A stretch of 64,000 nt of DNA from the NCBI GenBank assembly GCA_964023275.1, contig OZ029922.1:3223034-3287033 (forward strand). Reading direction: 5' to 3'. Positions 1 through 10,555 of this stretch are shown piece by piece (positions within the stretch are counted from its first letter, which is position 1; each line of letters begins with the position of its first letter). The position numbers and the translations under genes are program-made. The notes under the pieces are model-generated. The model was not told the DNA's origin. It worked only from the letters and a program-made list of their open reading frames with translations, and did no database searches. This DNA comes from Norana najaformis (lineage: Eukaryota > Annelida > Clitellata > Crassiclitellata > Hormogastridae).

Positions 1-308
1 AGTATTGTTTGAAACTTATGTCATTTGCAAGAAAGGAGTCATTATCTTTGCAGAATTGGTTTCGTAGCAGCTGATGACAGAGGCAGCTGAGCATAATGAG
101 CAACAGTCTTTTGGAATTGAGGTGTACTTGGTGGAGATCAGTCCTAGTAACTAAAACAATAGACTGAAGTGATGGAGGAAAGAACTGAAAGACAGGATGA
201 AATTAGTAGTTGAAGAGAAAGATTCAGACAGATAGTTGAAGCATAGTATGAAGTAGTTTCAGAAACAACCAAAATAGCTAAGACTGTTTTTCTGGCGATC
301 TCTTACAG
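1..308 (+). other. intron sequence before the first zinc-finger exon
   Basis: No open frame with family resemblance is seen here. The stretch ends in a good 3' splice site (TCTTACAG at 301-308) that leads into the first zinc-finger exon. It is read as the distal part of an intron whose upstream exons lie outside the window. Confidence 0.5.
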
Positions 309-626
309 AGTGTGTCTTACAATGAGCGAAGAGGAGGAGGAGGCAACAGAGGCCAGTCAGCATTCCTATGGCATCGAGCACATCAGCGTGGGTTATTCTG
401 TCGCCTTTGTGGCAAGGTCCTCAGAGACGAGCCAGCTCTTCGCGGACACTTGTCAGCAAAACATGCGTTTCCGCGAGAATACAAATGCACGCTGTGCCAG
501 AAGGAGTTCTGCTACAAGAGTGTCTATCAGAGACACCTAAGGCTTAACCACCACCAGACAAATGTTTTGACTTGTGCAGACAACCAATTCCCGCTGAGCG
601 ATAGCTGCTTTGAACAATCACAGTGA
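309..626 (+). CDS. alternative 3' terminal exon 1, two C2H2 zinc fingers
   Basis: The exon encodes 105 residues after the acceptor TCTTACAG and ends with TGA. Entry in phase 0 gives SVSYNE..., a basic and Gly-rich leader, then two C2H2 fingers: FCRLCGKVLRDEPALRGHLSAKH and, after the short linker AFPREYK, CTLCQKEFCYKSVYQRHLRLNH. Both use C-x2-C-x12-H-x4-H spacing. A short Ser/Gln-rich tail follows. The linker is not the classical TGEKP type, but the same F/MPK/RxFxC linker recurs in the next six exons. The product should be a DNA-binding nuclear factor whose N-terminal domain comes from common exons left of the window. In-phase acceptor plus private stop argue for mutually exclusive terminal-exon use, as in Drosophila lola. 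Tandem intronless genes are less likely because no exon has a convincing own start. Confidence 0.8.
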   Translation, partial: SVSYNERRGGGGNRGQSAFLWHRAHQRGLFCRLCGKVLRDEPALRGHLSAKHAFPREYKCTLCQKEFCYKSVYQRHLRLNHHQTNVLTCADNQFPLSDSCFEQSQ

Positions 627-1240
627 AAGGAACTCACAAATGATACAGAAATCTTGCATAAATTGATCAAGAAATCACATGCAGAGTGATGAAGAATTCT
701 GCACAAAATGGTGTTAAATTATGCAGAAGTCTTACATTAAGTGATACCAAATCAGACAAAACTTGATAAAGAATTGACGTGCAAATGTGATAATGAAATT
801 CATTAGTGACGTGATAAATTGCTGTGTGAAATGATAGAGAATCTGTTTGCAAAGTTACAGGGCTGGTTATACAATATGATATACTTTGCCAATTAAATAG
901 TTTTGTTGGAATACTTGTGTAGTATGTTTGTATACCATACCTGACAAGGTACCGGTAGATACATGGAGGGTTTAAGGGTGCATGATAGTCTATTGGTTAG
1001 CATGCAGGATTGGCAACCCAAGGTTGGGGTTCAAATCCGGCCAGGGTGGAAATTTGTTTAAAGATTTCAGCTCCGCTTTCACCCTCTAACGAACTCAGGT
1101 ATAATGTGTACATTAACTAACACAGATTGTAAAACTGATCAGCAATTTAGCCAATGGCAATAGAGCTAAATGAACTAATGTATGTTGACATGAAGAACTG
1201 TTTTCATTTGTTAGATGGGTTTTACATGTGTGAGAGAGCC
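627..1240. other. spacer between terminal exons 1 and 2, with a tRNA-like SINE
   Basis: This is presumed 3' UTR of the exon 1 isoform followed by intron. The only recognisable element is a tRNA-derived SINE (listed separately). Nothing coding is seen. Confidence 0.4.
975..1130 (+). repeat. tRNA-derived SINE, family A
   Basis: A tRNA-like head has a box-A-like segment (TAGTCTATTGGTTAGCATGC) and a perfect box B (GGTTCAAATCC, 1028-1038). It is followed by a unique tail (TTTCAGCTCCGCTTTCACCCTC...). The same head and tail recur near 18443 and, with a truncated head, near 41075. That identifies a dispersed SINE family and not a working tRNA gene. Confidence 0.6.
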
Positions 1241-1499
1241 AGCCAGTGGTATCTTTCCAGCCATTTGAGTGGTGTCTTCGAAAGGTTCTTAGAAGATGCT
1301 CTAGAAATATTTACGTTTATTCAGATGTGAAATGGGATTCGGATGGGATTCGGCTGTTTTTCTCACAGTGCATTCTGGAACATACTGTCGTGCACCCTGA
1401 GATGTCATCTTCTCCTCTCTCTCTGCCTCTGCTTTGCCAGTGGTTGAAGGCCATTCTTTCTCGGGTGGTTGCCAGGTTTGGAGCGCCTCTGATGAGCTT

Positions 1500-1868
1500 T
1501 CTGGAGGAGGTGTTTACAAATGTGCACTCACAAGTACACAAATCTCTTACAGGGTTTTGGGTATCAAGTGAACTTGGATACATTAATACATACATTATTT
1601 AGATGTAAAAACTCAGATGCAGCTGTTTCTTTCCCACAATTTGTTACAGGGTTTTGGGAATCAAGTGAACTTAAGGTTCGTCAGTTCTTACAGTTATTGG
1701 GGTGTAACAGCTGGGATCTGACTGTTGCATTCTCACACTGTCTTGCAGAGTTTTGCATATTAGATATGCAAAGTTTTGCATATCTAGTGAACTAGGTACA
1801 TAAACACGTACATTTTTTCGGATGTAACATCTGGGATCTGACTGTGTCTTTCTCGCAATGTCTTACAG
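1500..1868 (+). repeat. tandem array of 3' splice-site copies ahead of zinc-finger exon 2
   Basis: Three degenerate copies of the intron end plus exon start of terminal exon 2 precede the real one. Acceptor ends fall before 1553 (TTACAG|GGTTTTGGGTATC), 1650 (TTACAG|GGTTTTGGGAATC) and 1749 (TTGCAG|AGTTTTGC), and the true one before 1869 (TTACAG|AGTTTTGGGTATC). Spacings are about 97, 99 and 120 bp. Words such as GTGAAC after the junction and CTGGGATCTGACTGT before it are shared between copies. Confidence 0.75.
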
Positions 1869-2189
1869 AGTTTTGGGTATCGAGTGAACGTTGGAGGATT
1901 TAGAGACGAAGGAGGCAGAGAAGGTGGAAGTGGTGAGATGATGCAGTCCATGGAAGCAACCAGCTTACAGCGTCACTTGCCTAGCGTCTGCACGATCTGT
2001 GGCAAGCGCACGAGGGACGAAGGTCGCCTTCGAGGCCACATGTCGGCCAAGCATAAGTTCCCGAAGCCGTTTCGCTGCAAAATTTGCCTCAAGGAGTTCT
2101 GCTATAACAGCGTCTATCGAAGGCACGTCAAACAGAACCACACGAGCTGTCATCCAGACATGTTGGCTCATCCGCGTTTCAGGAACTGA
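1869..2189 (+). CDS. alternative 3' terminal exon 2, two C2H2 zinc fingers
   Basis: Phase-0 entry after TCTTACAG gives SFGYRVNVGG..., a Gly/Glu-rich leader, then two fingers: CTICGKRTRDEGRLRGHMSAKH and CKICLKEFCYNSVYRRHVKQNH, joined by KFPKPFR. It ends after 106 residues with TGA. It is the closest relative of exon 1: both lack the extra N-terminal finger found in exons 3-7, and both share CGKxxRDExxLRGHxSAKH and KEFCYxSVYxRH. This suggests a recent duplication of the pair. It is preceded by tandem decoy acceptors. Confidence 0.8.
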   Translation, partial: SFGYRVNVGGFRDEGGREGGSGEMMQSMEATSLQRHLPSVCTICGKRTRDEGRLRGHMSAKHKFPKPFRCKICLKEFCYNSVYRRHVKQNHTSCHPDMLAHPRFRN

Positions 2190-4166
2190 TGCAATGCGTT
2201 GCGTGTTCCTTCTTTTTGAGCTGCCTTTGAAGAAGAACTAGAGATGACAGTATTTGGAGATCTTAATAACTCTAATATATGCAACTTAGATTAACTCCCT
2301 CTTTGTCTCAGATATCGGAATTGGCCACAGATTTGATCTATTCTGGAATGCCCAGTTGATTCCAGACTGTTCTAGAATTTCTGAATTTATACATAGGAAT
2401 TGATGTGCCATTTGTTGATGTCTTGCACTTTATTGTAACAATTCTACAAAAATTACAAGATTGTATTCAGGCTGATGTGAAACAAGCTTTTCTAATGCTA
2501 GTAATAATTAATAATTTGATAACAGTAATTAAATACTGTTCAGACAATGCTATTTTGGGATGGTATTCTGAGATTGCCAATGACCGTTTTCTGAGAACAG
2601 TTTATGTATTCTGTGGTCTGCGAGTTAGAATGGGATAATTGTAGCTTATGCACATTACTGGCAATGTCCAAGAACACAAGAAAAACATAGGCTCTGAGAT
2701 TTATGTCATATCTGATACATGGCATGTATTTGTGTTGTTTGTGAATTAAATCAAAGCGATCTCATATTTTTGTTATTTATTGCAGTAGCTGAGCTCCTTT
2801 TGACATAACAAATCTTGTTTTTAAACAGAAAATTGATGATATCTGGTTATTGATGAAGGCAGTTCAATTTTGTAGCACTAGATTCCATTCATCACTGGGT
2901 TTGTTTGCTGTGTGGCTGGTTGTTTTGCAAAGATCAAACATTGTTATTAATGTTAACATAACTTGCTGTTTAATACCAGCCTCAGAAGACATTTGAGCAA
3001 CAATATCCTATCCTCTTCTGTGGAAATACTTATTTTCATACACGTAGTGCCCTTTTTCGACCTTGGCCGTGCTATGGCACTCTATAAATCGTCTTGTTAT
3101 TATTATTTCAATGTTGAGCTGATGTGAAATCTTTAATTGTGCCAAAATTGTCAGCAGTTAACCGCTGGGATTCCAGTTAACTTCACAGGTCCCCTGGACA
3201 CCCATCTGGTTATATTGTATAGCCAAATATCTTTATTTATCTCAACCGAGACCACAAAGGTTAGTAATGATTTCAATTTTGGAGTATTTTGGCAATTTCT
3301 ATTGACCAGATGCCCTTAATCCAACACCACTAAGGTTAGTTCTGCTTGTTGCAAGCAAAAACTGCATTTCTTTCTTGTAGTACATCTCAGTGCATTTGAC
3401 TGCAGTTTGCGTAATCATTACTTATGGAGATTATGAAGCAAGATGTCCATCTGTTAAAAAACCATTATTTTGCAATATGTGTTTCTTCACTTCTGACCAA
3501 TAATTGTGTGCACGTATATATCAAGACACTTGATATGGCAGCTTTGAAGCACTTTGCAAAGGTGCTGCCCACGTGGCTTTCAAAGTGATCTATTCAGGTG
3601 TGTTTTGGACAGTTTGAAAATGTATGCCCTCACAGAGTCATGTGCCATAGTATGTGAATGCAAGGGGATTCTGTTCCAGTGATGCTTGGATCTGGTTTAC
3701 AATGTTGATCTAGTTGATGTTTTTCGTAGACACACTTCTGCTCTGTTCTCTGTCATCTAGAACAAGTATTCCAAGGTTTGTTGCAGCTGTCCTGATTTGC
3801 CTTTGTTTCATTGACCCTCTGAGCCACTGATGAAACTGTTACACACTTTGAATAATTACTTTGATTACTGAGTTGCTTTGTTGAGTTGAATGATTTGGGG
3901 TAGTTTACTTTCTGGAATATTTCTTTACCCAGCTTAAGCAGATTTGCTTGTTAATGAGTATGGGGAGAAAAATATGGGAAATTACTTGAATATAAGATAT
4001 AAGCTGAGCATAGTCACAGCAGTTCTGGCAGTTTATTATGGAGCATGAGTTTTTTATTAAAGACTTGAGATGTTCCTTAATAAAGAACTCACAAAAGTGA
4101 AAACTGGGTAAATTATCGCAACATTTTAGTCCTATATAACAGAGGTGTTGGGGTACTTTATTACAG
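2190..4166. other. spacer between terminal exons 2 and 3
   Basis: T-rich sequence without coding signal. A SINE-like 3' end ending in TTATTATTATT lies near 3045-3110 (GCTATGGCACTCTATAAATCG). The rest is presumed 3' UTR and intron. The stretch ends in TTTATTACAG at the next acceptor. Confidence 0.35.
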
Positions 4167-4472
4167 AGTTTGCATACTTACCGACAATTGAGGAGGCGCT
4201 CTTCGCTAGACATGATGCGGTGCTCGTTCTGCGCTAAGGCGTTCCAGTCGCCTAACAGCCTGCGCCTACACGAGCGCTGTATCCACCAAAACCAGTTTCC
4301 GTACATTTGTGTCATCTGTGGAAAAGGTGTCACATCCAGGATACGTCTGCGGGGACACATGGCAGCACGACACGGCATGGCCAAAGACTACCGATGCGAG
4401 ATCTGTAACACTGAGTATGCGCACAGGAACAAATTCCAAGAGCACATGATGCGACACCAGACCTTGTCGTAA
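4167..4472 (+). CDS. alternative 3' terminal exon 3, three C2H2 zinc fingers
   Basis: The acceptor TTTATTACAG is followed in phase 0 by SLHTYRQLRRRSS and three fingers: CSFCAKAFQSPNSLRLHERCIH, CVICGKGVTSRIRLRGHMAARH and CEICNTEYAHRNKFQEHMMRH. TAA follows four residues later. Finger 3 uses H-x3-H where the paralogous exons use H-x4-H. The finger 2 to 3 linker GMAKDYR matches the family pattern. The leader is strongly basic. This is the first exon in the row with an additional N-terminal finger. Role as for exon 1: a specificity-determining C terminus of an alternatively spliced transcription factor. Confidence 0.8.
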   Translation, partial: SLHTYRQLRRRSSLDMMRCSFCAKAFQSPNSLRLHERCIHQNQFPYICVICGKGVTSRIRLRGHMAARHGMAKDYRCEICNTEYAHRNKFQEHMMRHQTLS

Positions 4473-5764
4473 ATTGAACAGTTTGGTGCAGCAAAGCTTG
4501 AATTTTGTCGACGAGAAAACATACAGAATACCAGATTCTTAATAATTCATTCTGTTCTGCTTGGATGGAACCATATTTGGAAATAGCAAATGGTTTAAAT
4601 GGTTTCTGTGGACATGGTAGTTAGCATAAGCTAAGGTCCGTTGGCTTTGTTGTTATACTTGGTTTGTGTATTCATTCCAGTTTTGTAGCTCATTATTTGG
4701 GTTGTATGTGAAAATCGAAAGTGCTAATGCATCAGCAGTAGCCAGTGCAGTGGTTTCTAGAGGCCTGAACTACAAGGTGAGAGTGGGATGGTAGGTGAAA
4801 ATGTGCTGAAAACTAGAAATTCTCCTTTGGATGGATGAGACAAATAACTCACCATGGAAATCTGATTTTAAGTTTGGTCAAGTTACAGTTCTGTTGATCA
4901 CTTCTGCTTTTGATACCAGCGCCAAAGTAATCATTAGATTTGTTAAGAATATACAAACAATTTCATGCTAGAAGTTTATGTCTACTTAAGGTTTCTTGTT
5001 ATTTGTTTTACTGTTTTGTATTTTTATAATCAGTTTCTGGAGTAAATCTAAAAGAATGAGGGGTGATAATAAAAGTCTCTGATTTGCTGATTAGCTGTGT
5101 TCTAAAGAAATTTTGCAGTTTGTCCCATTGAAGAAGAGAGTTAACGGTATTTGGTACAAGAGGGAGTGAGAAAGAGTGAGAAAGAGAAGAGCAAGTATTG
5201 ATGGGAGTGAGAGATAAATGGAGTGAAGAAGTAAGAGTGTTTGTTGTAAGAGTGAGATCCATAAAAAGAGACATAGATATAGTCTTATCTAAAGTCAATT
5301 GTCCACAACATTCAGCGACTTTTGCTTTTAGAGACATTCCATGGTAATATGATAACTCCTATAGCACCTCTGTGGCGATAAACTATATAGTAGCAGTTAC
5401 TAAAGCACTGAGAAGAGATGAAGCCCAGTGGAGGCGTTATCTTGTTCTGTTGCAGAAAGATCAAATAATCTGAACATTTTGTTAGCAGAAAGACATTTTT
5501 TCTCTGCAGTTGAGATCTGATAAGCAGATGGTTTTCACTGATGGTATATGAAACAATTACATGAGGTATATGAAACAGTTACATGAGGTATATGAAACAA
5601 TTACTTGACTAGTTGTGTGCTGGGTTATTGATTTTTGCTACAGCACTTGTACTACTGAATCAAGAAGCAATGTGTGTTTTATATGCTTTGGTTTTGGTGG
5701 GTGGCACAGCCGCACGTACTCGAAGATGCATCAGTGAAGAGGTTCTTTCTCGTCTGTATTACAG
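4473..5764. other. spacer between terminal exons 3 and 4, with a small tandem repeat
   Basis: Non-coding. About three copies of a 22-bp unit (GGTATATGAAACAATTACAT, then GA) lie at about 5541-5606. The stretch ends in TCGTCTGTATTACAG at the acceptor of exon 4. Confidence 0.45.
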
Positions 5765-6076
5765 GCTGCGGTGGAGGGCGAACAGTTTTTTGGAAGTGGT
5801 CCATGTCCTGAAAAGCACTACGCGTGTCCTGATTGTGGACTGTCGTTCACTTACAGCACTAACCTTAAACGCCACCGGAAGACGATTCACCTGCACCAGT
5901 ATCCATACAGGTGCAACGTCTGTGGGAAGGGAGTGGCAGGACGCCAGGACCTCCACGGTCACATGACCGTTCAGCACGGCCTCAACAAGAAGTTCCAATG
6001 TCAAGTCTGTAACAAGGAGTATGGATACAAGCAACACTACCTCCAGCATGTTAGGTCGGCACATGTGCAAGACTGA
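5765..6076 (+). CDS. alternative 3' terminal exon 4, three C2H2 zinc fingers
   Basis: Phase-0 entry gives AAVEGEQFFGSG..., then fingers CPDCGLSFTYSTNLKRHRKTIH, CNVCGKGVAGRQDLHGHMTVQH and CQVCNKEYGYKQHYLQHVRSAH. It ends in VQD and TGA after 103 residues. Finger 1 is the most canonical in the cluster, with aromatic and Leu core residues in place. The linker GLNKKFQ between fingers 2 and 3 again replaces TGEKP. An AATAAA 245 bp after the stop could end this isoform's mRNA, which would support its use as a terminal exon. Confidence 0.8.
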   Translation, partial: AAVEGEQFFGSGPCPEKHYACPDCGLSFTYSTNLKRHRKTIHLHQYPYRCNVCGKGVAGRQDLHGHMTVQHGLNKKFQCQVCNKEYGYKQHYLQHVRSAHVQD

Positions 6077-6320
6077 AGTATTCCACCTTGCCTCATCAAC
6101 CGATGGACTTTGGTAAATGCCCTCACAAATGACTCACCTAGATGCTGAATAACTGCAGATTTCAGCTCATATGAGGAATCGAAAGAGAGCACAGCGGGAT
6201 GGGAAGACACGACCGGCTGGCGACTGTCTACAATTTAATTGTTTGGAGTTGTGCAGAATAGTTTTGAAGATGACGATGGAATGACTGGAAAAATTCTTTA
6301 GAAGACGATTCTGTGCTGAG

Positions 6321-6326
6321 AATAAA
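6321..6326 (+). terminator. candidate polyadenylation signal for terminal exon 4
   Basis: AATAAA lies 245 bp after the exon 4 stop and well before the next acceptor at 6737. This is consistent with each zinc-finger exon ending its own transcript. The hexamer alone is weak evidence. Confidence 0.3.
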
Positions 6327-6737
6327 GCAAAATGCAAGTGTATTTCAGTTGGTTTAGATTTGTGGGAAATTTAACTAGATCTGCAATGGATCTTCTGGTT
6401 TGCAAATTCAGCTGACATTTCTGAATGTATTTGGACGTCTATAGTCATAGATAAATAGTTGTAAAGGAGTTGTAACAGTCACTGAATCTAATTTTTTAAA
6501 ATAAAAACTATTCCTCTTAAGAAGTGAATATTTTGGTAAAAGTTACTGTATTCCAGTGTGGCCAGTTTGATGAGTTGTGTCTTATGTCTGATGTTTTCAA
6601 CACATTCCACTTGTGTTGGTACTTGTGATCTAGCTTTTCAAATTACCCAGAAAACCTTTGCTTTAGGGAAACATAATAAAGCAGCAGATGTCACTAAGCT
6701 GAACGTTTTTCAATCTGATCGGTTAATTGTATTACAG

Positions 6738-7067
6738 AGCTCGACAGGAGTCATTCCAACAAATGACGCATTTTCAGTGGCTTTGTCTTCCACCGGTTTA
6801 CCTCAGTGCACAGAGTGTGGAAGACTGTTTACGCGACTCGACAACCTGCGAATGCACATAAAGAAAATCCACCGGAACGAGTATCCGGTCTCATGCCCGG
6901 TCTGTGGAAAGGGCTTCGGAGGACGGGACGACCTCAAAGGTCACCTGTCGTCAAGGCACAACATGCCCAAGGACTACAAGTGTCACGTCTGTCAGAAAGA
7001 GTTTGCGTATAAAAACACGTTTAAGAAACACATGATGACTGACCACCAAATCCAAATTGCACCGTAG
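6738..7067 (+). CDS. alternative 3' terminal exon 5, three C2H2 zinc fingers
   Basis: The acceptor is AATTGTATTACAG. Phase 0 gives SSTGVIPTNDAFSVALSSTG, then CTECGRLFTRLDNLRMHIKKIH, CPVCGKGFGGRDDLKGHLSSRH and CHVCQKEFAYKNTFKKHMMTDH, ending IQIAP and TAG. The frame stays open upstream of the acceptor to about 6558, but those codons read through intron sequence and lack family resemblance, so the exon is set at the acceptor. The linker is NMPKDYK. The three fingers are more similar to exons 6 and 7 than to 1 and 2 (KEFAYK in finger 3). Confidence 0.8.
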   Translation, partial: SSTGVIPTNDAFSVALSSTGLPQCTECGRLFTRLDNLRMHIKKIHRNEYPVSCPVCGKGFGGRDDLKGHLSSRHNMPKDYKCHVCQKEFAYKNTFKKHMMTDHQIQIAP

Positions 7068-9179
7068 AGTTTTGATACTGGAACATGCTAAAGAAAACAT
7101 GTTGAGTGACCAGCATTTTGTGAGCTGACCTACAAGGTCAGGATGGATAGTAGTGACCATTTCAATGACCAAGTGATGTGGTGGGCTGCCCTTTGTAAAT
7201 CTCTGTAATAACCTGGACTTTTTATTTGTTCAGTAAATTTCTTTAAAAACTTCTGTTGTGGATGAGCCTAATGGAAAACATATGAATCTGAAATTGACTG
7301 TGAAAGGGGATCCTGTTAATTAGATTTTTTATTTCTTTCATTGACATTTTAGAGATTTTTTCTTGTTCCTTTTTCCTGTTGCACAGAAACATTTTCAGCT
7401 ACTATCTTTGATGATTGTTACTGTATTTTTTTTTGATTTCTTTGGAGAGAGCAAACATCAAGGCATCAATTGATTTAACCAACAAGCGACTGTGTTGCAA
7501 AAATGGTTATTCAGATTTTCCAATAGTGTATTCGACTGCAATGGTCCTTGTCAGAACTGTCTAAATATTTCCTTTTCGATGTGTTTTGTTATCAGAAGTT
7601 TCTGTGATTTCAGAACTTGATGATACTGTGGATGATACAGTTCTGTGCTGTGCTGTTTCTTATCAAATTAATAGAGAACTTAAAATTAACAAATATTTTT
7701 AATCTGCACCATTCCTCTTTTCCAGCTTATTAAGTGAGCACAAGCGAATAACTATATGGTCTAAAGTTGTATTGATAAAGCTGAAGGTCTCAGCGATGCT
7801 TTGAATGCTTAAGGAATTGTGCTTTGTGTTATTATATATAGGGGTCGTCCATTAAGAACATACAGAAACAGGGAGGAAGTTGTCACCCAACTGCAGACAG
7901 AGGTTTCTACTCAATGCGGGCGTCTGCATCTAAATGTGGTACATATAACTGCCCTTGTACAGCCTGTGCTTTAAACATCTACTTCAGTAGGGCAGCAATC
8001 TTTACTGCATTGGATCTAATTGAGTTCATACGCTGGATGTGGCAGCATCCAAATACCTCACCACATAGAACAGTTAGCCCTGTAAGAGGACTAATGTAGG
8101 CCTTAATACACTGTTGGAGTGCAGACGTTCTCAAAGGGGATGTGGAGGGTTCTGCCAAATGGGGACAAAGGGAAGGAGGGGTCCAAAATAGAGCTTTGTT
8201 TGTGGGCGACCTCTTTTTTCTATTGAAACATTTACTGCTGTTCTCTACCTCTTAATGTCTTGCATACCAAATGTTAAGAAAGACTATTTGGCTTGATTTT
8301 CAAACTAATTTTCTGTTGTATTGTCTTGGCAAATGTTATCATTTGGATTTTAAAGTCAAAAGAAATGTCTTTGTTCTCGTTCGACTTCATGTCTGTCGGT
8401 TTATCTACAGTTAAAAATGGAGTCATAATTATGCCAGAACTCTTCGTTGACAGGCGTGATTGTAGTTTTCAAAGTCTAGAGTATGCCAGTTGGTTGTTTT
8501 GACTAGCTAGATATGCAGTTCTATGATTTTAAATGACCAAGGACTAGTTATTAGGGAAATTTGATCATTTTGGTCACTTAATGTTAGCCAGGAATTCTCT
8601 GCCTCTCGGTAATTGCATTTTGAGAATTGTCATTCAGAAAACTCATATCTTCTGGCTCCCCGTGGCATCTGTTCCCTTCCTTTCGATTTCAAAGGGCATC
8701 TGTGACTTACAAAGTAAAAAAGGCACCTGGCAATCCAAAAATACTGTCTGGAAAGTATTGAGTTCTGAATAATGATAACAGATCTTTTAATGAAGCACCA
8801 CAGGATGTGTACAGATTGTAAATATAATCGCGAATTTATATAGCACCACACCATGAACATCTCCTCATAGGTGCTGTCAATTCGACAGCATAAAATCACA
8901 ATCGAGCATAATGGTGTTCAATAGCTTACAGAACAAAGGCAAATAAAGACCAGCGAGTTCAGGTTGTAGGTTGCTAGAGAAGCTATTCCTAAAAGATGGA
9001 TTGATGTTTTCTCAGCTCAAACAAGTCAATTGTTGACAATGTCAGCGACAGTCAGTGACCTGTTTAAGAGTTAATCCACATTAATGCCACTGTGATTATG
9101 CAGTAAGCAGTGTTTTAGTAGCTAAGCACTGAATAAAAGAGGGGAAGGCCACTGAAGGTTTTCTCTTGTTCTGTTTCAG
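7068..9179. other. spacer between terminal exons 5 and 6
   Basis: Non-coding and T-rich. A SINE-like segment at about 8820-8965 has the word TTTATATAGCACCAC found in many copies across the window. Short open frames here show no domain. The stretch ends with TTCTCTTGTTCTGTTTCAG, a strong polypyrimidine tract and acceptor. Confidence 0.4.
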
Positions 9180-9539
9180 CCACCTCATGGAAAGAACCTG
9201 TCGAAGCAAATGCTGCAGTCGAGGAAGTCCGTTTGTAGGCAGGCTTCCTCTAACTCCACTTGCTGTTCTGAATGTGGCATGGAATTCAAAACGGTGCTTA
9301 ACATGACTCGCCACAAGAGGCTGGTTCACTGGAGACAGTATAAGAACCTTTGTCCATTCTGCGGAAAAGGAACAAAAACGAAGGCGGATCTGATTGGTCA
9401 CATGGCCACGAAACACAATATACCCAAGGAATTCCAGTGTCCGATATGCGCAAAGGAGTTTGCCTATAAGAACGCCTTGAAAGCACACATGAGAGACCAA
9501 CATGGTAGTGTGGTCATGCCAAAAGGACAGTATACATAG
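9180..9539 (+). CDS. alternative 3' terminal exon 6, three C2H2 zinc fingers
   Basis: Phase 0 gives PPHGKNLSKQMLQSRKSVCR..., a basic leader, then CSECGMEFKTVLNMTRHKRLVH, CPFCGKGTKTKADLIGHMATKH and CPICAKEFAYKNALKAHMRDQH. It ends GSVVMPKGQYT and TAG (119 residues). Finger 2 (CGKGTKTKxDLxGHMAxKH) is nearly the same as in exon 7, so 6 and 7 look like the newest duplicates. The linker is NIPKEFQ. Confidence 0.8.
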   Translation, partial: PPHGKNLSKQMLQSRKSVCRQASSNSTCCSECGMEFKTVLNMTRHKRLVHWRQYKNLCPFCGKGTKTKADLIGHMATKHNIPKEFQCPICAKEFAYKNALKAHMRDQHGSVVMPKGQYT

Positions 9540-10555
9540 TCTTGGAAACAGGAATTACTGTTACACCAGGGAGATCGAGGGAAACAGGAGTTACCTTACA
9601 GATTACAGATGTGCTACTAGTCAGGAACCTTATAATTTAAATGTTCAATATTTATATTTTCTGGACAGAGTTAACATTTTGACCTGGTTGTTACATTCTG
9701 TTACTCTGTGATTGAGGAAAATGATGCAATATCTCGGCCTTTGGATAAATGGTTTTTCAGCTAGAAATTGCATAAAATAAGCAGAGTTACTCATAGTCAT
9801 ATGAATGAGGCATGGACTGTTGGTAACCTTGGAATTTAATAGCAACTCAATTTGTTATATGTTGTCACGAATATGTACAAGCTTTACTTTGAAGTATGGT
9901 TGTTAAGTTTTGTACCCAAAGGATTGTATCCTCAGGGTATGGTAGAAAAAGAACATGGAAAGCAACTGTTATTGATATGGTTTAAATTCAAACAAAGTTT
10001 TGAAAATATTTTACAAGCTCTGTGTGCAGCAAACATCTCGTTGCAGTTGTAATGACAGGCAGCATAAACTCGTTTTTGGACTAGTGATTTGTGGGTTGAA
10101 GACGAAAGCTGAAGTGTACTTGTGCACCCTTCAAAACCAGTTTCAGTCATTAGGAACTTCAGCTTTCTATTTGCATGTTACTTGAGTTTACTACAACTTC
10201 TGTGTCTGCATGCCTACCTTTCGACTTGGTTGTTTTGTCTTTCTGCCTATCATAATATCTGTTGAATAAATATACTGTATCTGGTTGTCAGATGCAAAAA
10301 TTTGCTGGGAAAACTACATCATAAACTTTGAAAAAGGGGTAAGCCACTGTGGGCAGAATCAAACAATCAATGCTTGAGTAACAAGGTAACTATAACATGA
10401 TGTGACTCAAAAATAATGAGTGTGATCTTGAAACAATCAATGTTTCAGTTCATTATGGCTAAAATGTGATGTGACTTATGAGCTTGACCTTGCAACAGTC
10501 AAAAACCAAAAGTTCCCAGAAACAATTGTTAGTATAAACATTCTTCTGTTTGTAG
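9540..10555. other. spacer between terminal exons 6 and 7
   Basis: Non-coding. AATAAA at 10265-10270 is a possible poly(A) signal for isoform 6. At about 10385-10500 there is an imperfect direct duplication of roughly 70 bp (GATGTGACT...GAGTGTGATCTTG against GATGTGACT...GAGCTTGACCTTG). Confidence 0.4.
10265..10270 (+). terminator. candidate polyadenylation signal for terminal exon 6
   Basis: AATAAA lies about 725 bp after the exon 6 stop and 286 bp before the exon 7 acceptor. Supported only by the hexamer and its location. Confidence 0.25.

Noticed and set aside
985..1047. tRNA gene
   Set aside because: It has box A- and box B-like words but the cloverleaf does not close well, and the same head with the same non-tRNA tail recurs. 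It is a SINE.
6558..6737. Upstream extension of zinc-finger exon 5 (MASLMSCVLCLMFS...)
   Set aside because: The frame is open across the acceptor by chance. The other six exons all begin at an in-phase acceptor and the extension has no finger or similarity to them.
9096..9503. Minus-strand frame of 135 codons opposite zinc-finger exon 6 (and similar shadows opposite exons 2, 3, 4, 5 and 7)
   Set aside because: Antisense shadow of a coding exon. No motif and no splice signals on that strand.
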